Assembly: GCF_027587195.1 (NCBI RefSeq) | Contig: NZ_JAPDDP010000030.1 | Location: 1 to 64,000 of the forward strand | Reading direction: 5' to 3' | DNA: 64,000 nucleotides | Origin: Solirubrobacter phytolaccae | GTDB lineage: Bacteria > Actinomycetota > Thermoleophilia > Solirubrobacterales > Solirubrobacteraceae | Part shown: one piece after another, positions 8,339 through 16,348 of the stretch | How the letters are laid out: each line of letters starts with the position of its first letter | How positions within the stretch are numbered: position 1 is the first letter of the stretch | Notes under the pieces: generated by a model | The model's input: only the letters and a program-made list of their open reading frames with translations | What the model was told of the DNA's origin: nothing | Database searches by the model: none | Position numbers and translations under genes: made by a program

Positions 8339-8984
8339 GGCCGTGCTGATCTTAGGCGGGACGCAGGAAGCCCGGGAGCTGAAGGCGCTGCTGGGCGACG
8401 ACGCGATCCTCGCGCTCGCCCGCACGACGCGCTTCGGCGGCGCGGAGGGCCTGGCCGCCTACGTCGAGCAACACGGCATCACGACGATCGTCGACGCCAC
8501 CCACCCGTTCGCCACCCGCATCAGCGCCAACGCCCAGCACGCGGGCGTGCGCGTGATCCGGCTCGAGCGCCCCGGGTTCGTCCCGGAGCCCGGCGACGAC
8601 TGGACCTACGTCGACACCCTCGCGCACGCCGAGCTGCCGGCCGACGCCCGCGTCTTCCTCACCACCGGCCACCACGAGGTCGAGGCGCTCGACGCGCATC
8701 CCGCGTTCTTCCTCGTCCGCGCCCTCAACCCACCGCCGACGCTCCCACCGCACCACGAGCTGATCCTCGCCAAGGGTCCGTTCGACCTCAGCACTGAGCT
8801 TGCCCTCATAGAACGTCACCAGCTGACCCATCTGGTGACCAAGGACAGCGGCGGCCCGGACGCGAAGCTGCAGGCCGCGCGCGCGAAGTCCCTGCGTGTG
8901 GTGTTGATTCGCCGACCGCTCAAGCCGCCCGTAGCGACCACCGCCGAAACGCCAGAAGCGGTCAGTCTCCTCCTATCGGACTAA
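8337..8984 (+). CDS. cobK: Precorrin-6A reductase
   Basis: A 215-residue NADPH-dependent reductase of the CobK/CbiJ family. It has VLILGGTQEARELK at the N-terminus, VDATHPFATRISANA near residue 55 and VTKDSGGPDAKLQAA near residue 168, all strongly conserved in the family. It reduces precorrin-6A to the dihydro form used by CobL. It is divergent from cobF with overlapping starts, so the two partner steps are expressed back to back. The stop is 31 bases before the response regulator at 9016. Confidence 0.92.
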   Translation: MAVLILGGTQEARELKALLGDDAILALARTTRFGGAEGLAAYVEQHGITTIVDATHPFATRISANAQHAGVRVIRLERPGFVPEPGDDWTYVDTLAHAELPADARVFLTTGHHEVEALDAHPAFFLVRALNPPPTLPPHHELILAKGPFDLSTELALIERHQLTHLVTKDSGGPDAKLQAARAKSLRVVLIRRPLKPPVATTAETPEAVSLLLSD

Positions 8985-9002
8985 CGATTTCCTGACATCC
9001 GT

Positions 9003-9008
9003 CGATAC
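9003..9008 (+). promoter_or_regulatory. Putative -10 element for the response regulator at 9016
   Basis: GATACT lies 7 bases before the GTG and there is no Shine-Dalgarno, consistent with a leaderless transcript. No convincing -35 is seen. Confidence 0.35.
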
Positions 9009-9015
9009 TGGGGAC

Positions 9016-9723
9016 GTGCCCGATCCGCGCCGTGCCCTTGTGGTGGAGGACACTCCCTCCGCCCGAATGCTGGTCACCGCCCTGCTGACCCAACAGGGTT
9101 TCGCCGTGGAGACGGCCGAGAACGGCGAGAGCGGGCTCGACGCCGCCCGGACGTTCGACCCCGAGCTGATCGTCCTCGACATCGGCCTGCCCGGCACCGA
9201 CGGCTTCACCGCCTGCCGCTCCCTGCGCGAGTTCAGCGACGCCTACGTGCTGATGCTCACCGCCCAGGACTCCGAGCTCGACAAGGTGATCGGGTTCGAC
9301 GCCGGCGCCGACGACTACATCACCAAGCCGTTCTCGACGCCGGAGTTCATCGCCCGCGTGCACGCGATGCTGCGCCGCCCACGGCGGATGCAGACCGAGC
9401 CGGCCCCGGAGCCCGAGCCGGTCCGCGCGTTCGGCGGGCTCGTCGTCGACCCGGGCGCCCGTGAAGCGCGGCTGGACGGCGCCGTGGTCAACCTCACGCG
9501 CCGCGAGTTCGACCTGCTCGACGTCCTCAGCGGCTCCCCGCGCGTCGCCTTCACCCGCTCCCAGCTGCTCGAGCGCGTCTGGGGCGAGAACTGGTTCGGC
9601 GACGACCACCTCGTCGGCGTCCACGTCTCCAACCTGCGGCGCAAGCTCGGCGACGACGGCCGCAACCCCCACTTCGTGCTCACCGTGCGCGGCATAGGCT
9701 TCCGGATGGGTCCGGGCCGGTGA
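9016..9723 (+). CDS. OmpR/PhoB-family response regulator
   Basis: A 235-residue two-domain regulator. The receiver (about 7-118) has the phosphoacceptor Asp55 in IVLDIGLPG and the conserved Lys104 in YITKPF. A winged-helix DNA-binding domain (about 140-232) has NLTRREFDLLDVL and the typical ending HVSNLRRKLGDDGRNPHFVLTVRGIGFRM. It should be a phosphorylation-controlled transcription factor. The GTG start is the only early one. Its TGA overlaps the GTG of an HPt protein, so the partner phosphotransfer protein is co-translated, but no kinase gene follows. Target genes are unknown; the catalase downstream is an obvious candidate. Confidence 0.9.
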   Translation: MPDPRRALVVEDTPSARMLVTALLTQQGFAVETAENGESGLDAARTFDPELIVLDIGLPGTDGFTACRSLREFSDAYVLMLTAQDSELDKVIGFDAGADDYITKPFSTPEFIARVHAMLRRPRRMQTEPAPEPEPVRAFGGLVVDPGAREARLDGAVVNLTRREFDLLDVLSGSPRVAFTRSQLLERVWGENWFGDDHLVGVHVSNLRRKLGDDGRNPHFVLTVRGIGFRMGPGR

Positions 9724-10007
9724 ACCTGGCCGACCTCGACGCCACGCTCGGCCGCGTCACCGTCGACGAGCTCCTCACCGTGTACCGCCAGGACCTCGCG
9801 ACGCGCCTCGCCCAGCTGCGCGCCGCGACGACCCCCGACGAGGTCCGCCACCACGCGCACGGCCTGCGCTCGGGGGCGGCGAGCTTCGGCGCGATGGCGC
9901 TCGCCGACGCCGCACGCGACGTCGAGCGGGGCGACGGCTCGCTGGCCGCCGTCGAGCACGCCGCGTCCGCGCTGGACGCCGCCCTCGCCACGCGACTGCA
10001 CCACTGA
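9720..10007 (+). CDS. HPt domain phosphotransfer protein
   Basis: A 95-residue single-domain protein. AHGLRSGAASFGA near residue 46 matches the HPt phosphorylation motif, with His47 as the likely phosphorylated residue. The rest is helical and Ala-rich, as expected for a four-helix bundle. The GTG overlaps the regulator's stop (GTGA). It would relay phosphate between a hybrid kinase encoded elsewhere, for example the kinase-receiver protein at 16349-17419, and the upstream regulator. Partner identity is inference. Confidence 0.78.
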   Translation: MNLADLDATLGRVTVDELLTVYRQDLATRLAQLRAATTPDEVRHHAHGLRSGAASFGAMALADAARDVERGDGSLAAVEHAASALDAALATRLHH

Positions 10008-10043
10008 GGTTTGACCACCGGCCCGGCCGGTGACAGACCCTGC

Positions 10044-11561
10044 ATGAGCGACGAGCGACGGCCCACGACGACCACCGACTCCGGCATCCCGGCGCCGAGC
10101 GACGAGTTCTCGCTCACCGTCGGCCCGCAGGGCCCGACCGTCCTTCACGACCACTACACGGTCCAGAAGATCCAGCACTTCAACCGTGAGCGCGTGCCCG
10201 AGCGGGTCGTGCACGCGAAGGGCAGCGGCGCGCACGGGTTCTTCGAGGTCACCAACGACGTCAGCCAGTTCACCAAGGCCGACCTGTTCCAGCCGGGCAA
10301 GCGCACGCCGATGTTCGCGCGCTTCTCGACCGTGGCCGGCGAGCAGGGCTTCGCCGACACCGTCCGCGACCCGCGCGGCTTCGCGCTGAAGTTCTACACC
10401 GAGCAGGGCAACTACGACCTGGTCGGCAACAACACGCCGGTGTTCTTCGTCCGCGACGCGTCCAAGTTCCAGGACTTCATCCACTCCCAGAAGCGCCTGC
10501 CCGACACCGGCATGCGCTCCAACGACATGCAGTGGGACTTCTGGACCCTGTCCCCGGAGTCGGCGCATCAGGTCCTGATCCTGATGAGCGACCGCGGCAT
10601 CCCGCGCACCTACCGGCACATGCACGGCTTCGGCAGCCACACGTTCAGCTGGATGAACGCGGGCGGCGAGAAGTTCTTCATCAAGTACCACTTCAAGACG
10701 GCCCAGGGCATCGAGAACTTCACGCAGGCCGAGGGCGACGCCATGTCCGCCGAGGATCCGGACTTCCACCGCCGCGACCTGCGCACCGCGATCGACAGCG
10801 GCAACGCCCCTGAGTGGCGGCTCGAGGTCCAGGTCATGCCGTTCGAGGAGGCGGAGAACTACCGCTTCAACCCGTTCGACCTCACGAAGGTCTGGCCGCA
10901 CGGCGACTACCCGGCGATCGAGGTCGGCCGGATGGTGCTCGACCGCAACCCGGCGAACTTCTTCGCCGAGGTCGAGCAGGCGGGCTTCTCCCCCGCGAAC
11001 CTCGTGCCCGGCATCGGCCTGAGCCCGGACAAGATGCTGATGGGCCGGATCTTCTCCTACCACGACACGCATCTCCACCGGATCGGCGCCAACCACGAGC
11101 AGCTGCCGATCAACGCGCCGAAGGTCCCCGTGCACTCCTACAACAAGGACGGGCAGATGACCTACCGGCACGCGGGCGACCAGCCCGTGTACGCGCCGAA
11201 CTCACACGGCGGGCCGGCGGCCGACCCGGCGGGCGCGGCCGACATCACCTGGTCCGTCGCCGGGGATGAGATCGGCCGCTACGCGAACGCCAAGCACGCC
11301 GAGGACGACGACTTCGGCCAGGCGGGCACGCTCTACCGCGAGGTCATGAGCGATGCCGATCGGGATCACCTGGTCGAGAACGTCGTCGGCCACGCGAGCG
11401 ACGAGGTGGCGACCTCCACGCAGGAACGCGTCGTCGCCTACTGGAGCGCGGTCGACCCCGGGTTGGGCACTCGCATCGCGAGCGGCCTGGGGATCAATCA
11501 GCGCGAAGGACGATTCGCGCGCTCGAGCCAGACGGTGGCCGAGCACGCGAACCGAGCCTGA
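10044..11561 (+). CDS. katA: Haem catalase
   Basis: A 505-residue monofunctional catalase that breaks hydrogen peroxide into water and oxygen. The distal His is at residue 57 (RVVHAKGSGAHG), the conserved Asn at 130 (VGNNTPVFF), and the proximal haem-ligand Tyr at 339 in RIFSYHDTHLHRIGAN. The length fits a small-subunit catalase. The ATG at 10044 follows a 36-base gap after the HPt gene, so it may be read from the same transcript. The 3' end lies 3 bases from the convergent cheY stop, leaving no room for a separate terminator. Confidence 0.95.
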   Translation: MSDERRPTTTTDSGIPAPSDEFSLTVGPQGPTVLHDHYTVQKIQHFNRERVPERVVHAKGSGAHGFFEVTNDVSQFTKADLFQPGKRTPMFARFSTVAGEQGFADTVRDPRGFALKFYTEQGNYDLVGNNTPVFFVRDASKFQDFIHSQKRLPDTGMRSNDMQWDFWTLSPESAHQVLILMSDRGIPRTYRHMHGFGSHTFSWMNAGGEKFFIKYHFKTAQGIENFTQAEGDAMSAEDPDFHRRDLRTAIDSGNAPEWRLEVQVMPFEEAENYRFNPFDLTKVWPHGDYPAIEVGRMVLDRNPANFFAEVEQAGFSPANLVPGIGLSPDKMLMGRIFSYHDTHLHRIGANHEQLPINAPKVPVHSYNKDGQMTYRHAGDQPVYAPNSHGGPAADPAGAADITWSVAGDEIGRYANAKHAEDDDFGQAGTLYREVMSDADRDHLVENVVGHASDEVATSTQERVVAYWSAVDPGLGTRIASGLGINQREGRFARSSQTVAEHANRA

Positions 11562-11564
11562 GAA

Positions 11565-11924
11565 CTACGCGAGCGCCTTCTCGACGGCTTCCTGCACGCG
11601 GTCGGCCTTGAACGGCTTGACCACGAAGTCACGGGCGCCGAGCTTGATCGACTCCATGACCTTGGACTCCTGGCCCAGCGCCGAGCACATGATCACGCGG
11701 GCGCTGGGGTCCAGGGACATGATCTCCGCGAGGGCGGCGAGGCCGTCCTTCTCGGGCATGGTGATGTCGAGGGTCGCCAGATCAGGCTTGAGCGCCTGGA
11801 ACTGATCGACGGCCTCCTGGCCGTTGGTGGCTTCGGCGATCACTTCGTGACCAGCCTTGACGAGGGCGTCCGACACCATCTTGCGCATGAACGCGGCATC
11901 GTCGACGACGAGAACGCGGGCCAT
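11565..11924 (-). CDS. cheY: CheY-like chemotaxis response regulator
   Basis: A 119-residue single receiver domain with VLVVDDAAFMRKMVSDAL at the N-terminus, the phosphoacceptor Asp in LATLDITMPEKDG and the Lys in FVVKPF. It is the output of the cheA operon and would carry the signal to the flagellar switch. A Shine-Dalgarno AGGAGGTGG lies just upstream, inside the 3' end of cheD. It is the last gene of the cheA-cheC-cheD-cheY operon, separated from cheD by one base. A longer frame upstream is antisense and noncoding. Confidence 0.9.
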   Translation of the reverse strand: MARVLVVDDAAFMRKMVSDALVKAGHEVIAEATNGQEAVDQFQALKPDLATLDITMPEKDGLAALAEIMSLDPSARVIMCSALGQESKVMESIKLGARDFVVKPFKADRVQEAVEKALA

Positions 11925-11925
11925 C

Positions 11926-12459
11926 TCAGGCCACCTCCTGAAGTACACGGGAATGGGAAGAAGTCTTGGGAACTGCGGGGTACAGCTGCTCGTCCTTCGA
12001 GCCCGCCTTGCGGACCGTGACGATGCCGGTGATCGGGTCGACGCGCACGGTGCGGCCCTTGGTGCCGCCCGTGTCCTCCGCGTGGATCCGGATGCGCTCC
12101 TTGGCGAGCGCCTCCTTGACCGCGGCGGCGTTGCGGACGCCGACCTCGAGGGTCGAGCCCGCACCGGCGAACATGCTCGCGCCGCCGACGAGGATGGCCT
12201 CGAACATCGGCTTGCGACCACCGAGCGCCGTCACCTGACGGATCAGCTCGGGAACCGCCTTGTCGGCGAACTTGAGCGGGTTGAGCTCTTTGTTGTGCCC
12301 TTCGGCCGCCGGCAGCACGATGTGTGCGAGTCCGGCGACGCCCTTACGACGATCCAACAGGACCAGGCCGATGCAGGAGCCGAGGCCGAGCGCGACGAGT
12401 GAGTCCCCGGGGGTGCCCGAGGCGCACAGCTCGCCCATGCGTGCCATCAGATCGCTCAT
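11926..12459 (-). CDS. cheD: Chemoreceptor glutamine deamidase
   Basis: A 177-residue CheD. The catalytic Cys29 is in GLGSCIGLVL and His46 in GLAHIVLP. CheD deamidates glutamines on chemoreceptors and binds CheC to stimulate its phosphatase activity. Its start overlaps the cheC stop (ATGA on the minus strand), which fits the physical CheC-CheD partnership known from Thermotoga and Bacillus. No receptor gene is in the window, so its substrates are encoded elsewhere. Confidence 0.92.
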   Translation of the reverse strand: MSDLMARMGELCASGTPGDSLVALGLGSCIGLVLLDRRKGVAGLAHIVLPAAEGHNKELNPLKFADKAVPELIRQVTALGGRKPMFEAILVGGASMFAGAGSTLEVGVRNAAAVKEALAKERIRIHAEDTGGTKGRTVRVDPITGIVTVRKAGSKDEQLYPAVPKTSSHSRVLQEVA

Positions 12460-13046
12460 GCGAGACCAATGCGATCAAGCAGCTCCTCCGCCCCACCGTG
12501 GTCGGGGACGAGCAGGAAGACGATCGAGCAGTCCTCACCTTCGACGATGAGGCTCGAGTCCAACAACAGGGTGCGGTCGCTCGACGCGGCACGCACCGCG
12601 AGGATCGACTCCACGATCGCGCCGAGCATGTCGGTCACGGTCGTAGGCGGGGTGGGCTCGACGGCGATGCCGGTCATGCCGGCCAGCGCGTTGAGGTAGG
12701 ACGTGCCGACGACGTTGCCGATCTCACCGAGCGCCGACGGCGCCAGCTCCGAGTCGGCTTCCAGGCCGAGCATCACGCAGATCTTCTCCGCGTTCTCGGG
12801 CGTCAGCAGCATCAGGACGGTGCCCGGGAGCTCACCTTCGACACCGAGCATGATGCCCGTGATGTCCTGCTCGGCCGGGCCAAGCTGGTCGACGGCGTCG
12901 GCCATCGGCAGGACGGAGACGTCCGGCACGGCCAGGTCGATCGAACGACCCAGCATCTCCGACAGGGCGGTCGAGGCCGTGCCGGCGCCGATGTTGGCCA
13001 GCTCGCGCAGCGCGTCAAGCTGCACCTCGTTGTACGAAGCGCTCAT
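12456..13046 (-). CDS. cheC: CheY-P phosphatase
   Basis: A 196-residue CheC with both characteristic active helices: LRELANIGAGTASTALS near residue 14 and ALGEIGNVVGTSYLNAL near residue 113, each with the conserved Glu/Asn pair. It dephosphorylates CheY-P and is enhanced by CheD. The ATG at 13046 is preferred to an upstream codon that would add an Arg-rich extension inside cheA. It overlaps cheA upstream and cheD downstream by 4 bases. Confidence 0.92.
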   Translation of the reverse strand: MSASYNEVQLDALRELANIGAGTASTALSEMLGRSIDLAVPDVSVLPMADAVDQLGPAEQDITGIMLGVEGELPGTVLMLLTPENAEKICVMLGLEADSELAPSALGEIGNVVGTSYLNALAGMTGIAVEPTPPTTVTDMLGAIVESILAVRAASSDRTLLLDSSLIVEGEDCSIVFLLVPDHGGAEELLDRIGLA

Positions 13047-15037
13047 GCGACTCCTTCTGCGACGGCGTCGCAATCGACGATCAGGGCGATCTGCCCGTCG
13101 GACAGGACGGCGGCGCCCGAGAGGGCCGAGCCGTCGGAAACTTCCGGCGGCAGCGGCCGGGTGACCAGCTCGCGCTGGCCGTCCAGAGCGGACACCGCGA
13201 ACGCGAGGCGCTGGCCGTTGCCGCGCACGATCACGGCGAACGCCGCCTCGCTGTCGCGCGAGCCGCCGAACTGCTCGGACGCGTCGACGAGCGGCATGAC
13301 GCCGTCGCTCATGACCAGCATGCGCTTGCCCGCGACCGACCGCACGGTCTGGTCGGCGAGGCGCACGGTGCGCTCGATGCGGTCCAGCGGGATCGCGAAC
13401 GCGCGCCCGTCGACCTGCACCAGCAGGGCGGCCATGATCGCCAGCGTCAGCGGCAGGCGGATCTCGGACGTCGTGCCCTGGCCCAGCACGGAGGTCATCG
13501 TGACCTCGCCGCCGAGGCCGCGGATGGCGACGCGCACGGCGTCCATGCCGACGCCGCGGCCGGAGATGTCGGACGTGACGTCGGACGTGGAGAAGCCGGG
13601 ATGGAACAGCAGCTCGGTGGCGCGGGCCATGTCCATCGAGTCGACGGCCTCAGCGGTGATGAGGCCACGCTCGAAGGCCTTCTTGGCCACGCGCGTCGGG
13701 TCGACGCCGCGGCCGTCGTCCTTGACGGAGATGACCACGTTGCCGCCGGCGTGGCGCGCGGAGATCTCGAGCTTGCCGGTCTCGGGCTTGCCCGCGGCCT
13801 TGCGCTCCTCCGGGCCTTCCAGGCCGTGGTCGAGCGAGTTGCGGATGAGGTGCACCAGCGGGTCGCCGAGCGAGTCGACGACGCTGCGGTCGAGCTCGGT
13901 GTCCTTGCCGATGAGCTCGAGCTCGACCTGCTTGGAGAGCTTGACCGAGAGGTCGCGCACGAGCCGCGGGAAGCGCAGCAGCACGGCCTCGACGGGGATC
14001 ATGCGGACCTGCATGACCATCGCCTGCAGGGCGTGCGAGGTGCGGGTCAGCGCCTGCAGGGCCTGCGGCAGGCCCGGCACGTCGGCGTGGGCGGCGAGGC
14101 CCTCGACGTGCGTGCGGTGCAGGACGAGCTCGCCCATGGCGTGCATGAGCTGGTCGAGGCGCTCGGCGTCGACGCGGACGGTCGACGAGCCGTGGTTGCC
14201 ACGCGGCGCGGCGGCGGCAGCGGCCTTGGCGGGCTCGGCCGCGGCGGCGGCCTTGGGGGCCTCCGGGGAGGCGTCGTCCGGCGCGTCGACGGCGGCGTCC
14301 GGCACGGCCTCGGTGGCCTGGGCGTCGGCGACTTCGGCCACGGACGCGGCGGCCTCGGCCAGCTCCGCGTCGGTCCGGTCGCTCACGAGCCAGGCGACGA
14401 TGTCGGTGCCCTTGAAGGTCTCCACGTCGTCCGGGGCGGGCCGGCAGGCCAGCGTCTCGCCGAGCTCGGCGAGGGTCGAGAGGATCATGTAGGCCCGCAC
14501 GGAGGGGATCGAGGCGTCCTCGATCAGCTCGGCGTGCACCTGGACGACGCGCCGGCCCTGGGCCAGCTCGCTCAGGTTCTCCGGCTGCTCGATCACGGTC
14601 GCGAGGGCGGTCGGGGCCTCGGCGCCGGCGGCATCGCCGGCGTGCTCGGACTCGTCGTCGCGCACCAGGGTGCGCAGACGCACGATCAGCGGCTCGGGCT
14701 CGATCGACTCGGAGCCGGTGCTCTCGATCGCGTCGGTAGCGGCCTCGAGCGCATCGAGGCACTCGAGCAGCACGTCGACGGCGGAGCGCTCGAGCCCACC
14801 CGCGCGCTGGCGCAGGAGCTCGAACACGTCTTCCATCTCGTGCGTGAGCGCCGCCATGCCGGCGAAGCCCATGGTCGCGCTCATGCCCTTCATCGAGTGC
14901 GCGATCCGGAAGATCTCGTCGACGGTCGCCTGATCATCAGGCGTCTCCTCGATGCGCACCACGGCAAGGTTGAGCTCCTGCAGGTGCTCCCGGCCCTCGG
15001 CCAGGAACATCGGGAGATATTCGGCGGTCTCGTCCAC
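13043..15037 (-). CDS. cheA: Chemotaxis histidine kinase
   Basis: A 664-residue CheA. The order is: N-terminal HPt domain with phosphorylatable His47 (FRIAHSMKGMSATMGF); an acidic and Ala-rich linker with a probable P2 region (about 130-290); a dimerisation segment; an ATPase domain with HLIRNSLDHGLE, DDGRGVD and GRGVGMDAV; and a C-terminal CheW-like domain with LALAVQ-like core GRAFAIPLDRIERTV. It phosphorylates CheY. It is the first gene of the operon. There is no cheW, cheR, cheB or receptor gene beside it. The Ala-rich linker around 270-295 is unusually long. Confidence 0.93.
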   Translation of the reverse strand: MDETAEYLPMFLAEGREHLQELNLAVVRIEETPDDQATVDEIFRIAHSMKGMSATMGFAGMAALTHEMEDVFELLRQRAGGLERSAVDVLLECLDALEAATDAIESTGSESIEPEPLIVRLRTLVRDDESEHAGDAAGAEAPTALATVIEQPENLSELAQGRRVVQVHAELIEDASIPSVRAYMILSTLAELGETLACRPAPDDVETFKGTDIVAWLVSDRTDAELAEAAASVAEVADAQATEAVPDAAVDAPDDASPEAPKAAAAAEPAKAAAAAAPRGNHGSSTVRVDAERLDQLMHAMGELVLHRTHVEGLAAHADVPGLPQALQALTRTSHALQAMVMQVRMIPVEAVLLRFPRLVRDLSVKLSKQVELELIGKDTELDRSVVDSLGDPLVHLIRNSLDHGLEGPEERKAAGKPETGKLEISARHAGGNVVISVKDDGRGVDPTRVAKKAFERGLITAEAVDSMDMARATELLFHPGFSTSDVTSDISGRGVGMDAVRVAIRGLGGEVTMTSVLGQGTTSEIRLPLTLAIMAALLVQVDGRAFAIPLDRIERTVRLADQTVRSVAGKRMLVMSDGVMPLVDASEQFGGSRDSEAAFAVIVRGNGQRLAFAVSALDGQRELVTRPLPPEVSDGSALSGAAVLSDGQIALIVDCDAVAEGVA

Positions 15038-15095
15038 GACCTTGGTGGTCGGCGGGAGCCGCGTTTTCTTTCACCCGGTTAAGGCAAAGGTTTCG

Positions 15096-15761
15096 TCAAA
15101 CCTCGAAGCGGAGCCCTACACCGCGCACCGTGACGACGTATCTTGGCGCGCGCGCATCGTCCCCCAACTTCCGGCGCAACGCGACGACGTTCATGTCCAG
15201 CGTCTTGTTCGAGCCGAGCCACTCGCCGTCCCAGACCGCGTTCATGACCTCTTCACGCGTGACGGTGCGGCCGGCGTTCTGCACGAGAAACGTCAGCAGG
15301 TCGAACTCGCGCGGGCTCAGCGCGAGCTCGTCCTCGCCGTGCCAGACGCGGCGGGCGAGCTTGTCGACGCGGACGTCGCCGGCCGCGAGCAGGTCGGGAT
15401 TGGATCTGCGCACGTGCGCGCGCACGCGCGCGAGCAGCTCCTGCAGCCGGAACGGCTTGGCCACGTAGTCATCGGCGCCGGCGTCGAGCCCGCGGATCGC
15501 GTCCAGCTCGGTGTCACGGCCCGTGAGCATCATGATCGGGACGCTCGGGCGCGCGGCGCGGATTCGCCGGCAGACCTCTACCCCGTCCAGCCCGGGCATC
15601 TCGACGTCGAGCAGCACGAGCGCGTGGTCGCCCTCGACGCCGAAGCGCTCGGCCTCGATCCCGTCACGCGCCTCGTCGACCTCGTAGCCCTCCACGCGCA
15701 GGACATGGGAGAGCGACAGCCGCGTCCCATCCTCGTCCTCCGCCACCAGCACGCGCACCAC
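15096..15761 (-). CDS. OmpR/PhoB-family response regulator
   Basis: A 221-residue regulator. The receiver has Asp52 (LLDVEMPG) and DDYVAKPF. The winged-helix domain has LSPREFDLLTFLVQN and ends with NVVALRRKLGDDARAPRYVVTVRGVGLRF. It lies 9 bases after the kinase-like gene at 15771 on the same strand and is probably its partner. The start is GTG, preceded by TAGGAT 6 bases upstream, so it may also be expressed from its own leaderless promoter overlapping the kinase stop codon. Its targets are unknown. Confidence 0.88.
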   Translation of the reverse strand: MVRVLVAEDEDGTRLSLSHVLRVEGYEVDEARDGIEAERFGVEGDHALVLLDVEMPGLDGVEVCRRIRAARPSVPIMMLTGRDTELDAIRGLDAGADDYVAKPFRLQELLARVRAHVRRSNPDLLAAGDVRVDKLARRVWHGEDELALSPREFDLLTFLVQNAGRTVTREEVMNAVWDGEWLGSNKTLDMNVVALRRKLGDDARAPRYVVTVRGVGLRFEV

Positions 15762-15767
15762 GCGATG

Positions 15768-15773
15768 ATCCTA
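15768..15773 (-). promoter_or_regulatory. Putative -10 element for the response regulator at 15761
   Basis: TAGGAT on the minus strand, 6 bases before the GTG and overlapping the TAG stop of the upstream kinase-like gene. No -35 is clear and no Shine-Dalgarno is present. Confidence 0.4.
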
Positions 15774-16331
15774 GGGAGTTGTGAACGGGATGGAGAGCAG
15801 TACCGGTTCGCCGGCGCCCGTGATCGTCAACCTGGCGCACCCGTCGTCGTGCGTGGTCGCGAAGCGCAGCTGTCCGCCTTCCGGGAGCGCGTCCCGGGCC
15901 GTCGCCACCACGTCGAGCAGGAACCACTGCAGGTGGGCGGGCTCGATCGCGACGAGCGTGAGGGCGGACGCGGGCTCGTCGATGAGCGTCAGCCGGGGGC
16001 CGGCGAGGCGCTCGCGGGCGGGTCGGCTCGCGGCGATCACCTCGTCCAGGTCGACGATCTGGACGGCGCCGGGCTGCAGGCGGCAGTAGGTCTGCAGCCG
16101 AGCGGTGAGCACGCCGGAACGCTGCGCGGCGAGCGAGATCTGCTCCACGTCGGCGCGGAGCGCGTCGGAGAGCGCCGGGTCGGCGGCGGTCAGGTCGGCG
16201 AAGCCCATGATCGCCGTCAGCTGCGTGTTGAGGTCGTGCGCGATTCCGCGCGCGAGCCGCTCGAGCAGCTGCAGCCGGCGCTCGGGCGGGAGCCCCTCGA
16301 ACGGCGGATCGGGTATGTCTCCAGTACTCAA
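15771..16331 (-). CDS. Short histidine-kinase-like protein with degenerate ATPase domain
   Basis: A 186-residue soluble protein. The dimerisation/His-phosphotransfer motif ARGIAHDLNTQLTAIMGFADL lies near residue 27. The remaining ~110 residues have the length and position of a kinase ATPase domain, but I cannot find the N, G1 or G2 boxes; only a partial strand pattern near DGCARLTITGAGEPVLLSIPF. It may therefore be a phosphotransfer or scaffold protein rather than an active kinase. The start appears to be TTG at 16331; no better codon is nearby. Its stop is 9 bases before the response-regulator gene, and it is divergent from a complete hybrid kinase 17 bases away. Confidence 0.65.
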   Translation of the reverse strand: MSTGDIPDPPFEGLPPERRLQLLERLARGIAHDLNTQLTAIMGFADLTAADPALSDALRADVEQISLAAQRSGVLTARLQTYCRLQPGAVQIVDLDEVIAASRPARERLAGPRLTLIDEPASALTLVAIEPAHLQWFLLDVVATARDALPEGGQLRFATTHDDGCARLTITGAGEPVLLSIPFTTP

Positions 16332-16335
16332 GGGC

Positions 16336-16341
16336 TATAAC
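16336..16341 (+). promoter_or_regulatory. Putative -10 element for the hybrid kinase at 16349
   Basis: TATAAC within the 17-base gap between divergent kinase genes, 7 bases before the GTG, with no Shine-Dalgarno. This is consistent with a leaderless transcript. Confidence 0.4.
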
Positions 16342-16348
16342 TCAACGG

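Noticed and set aside
9315-11171. 618-codon minus-strand frame opposite the response regulator and catalase
   Set aside because: No recognisable domain; the plus strand carries catalase with all its active-site motifs.
12324-14492. 722-codon plus-strand frame opposite the che operon
   Set aside because: Ser/Arg/Thr-rich translation without domain content; the che genes on the other strand are certain.
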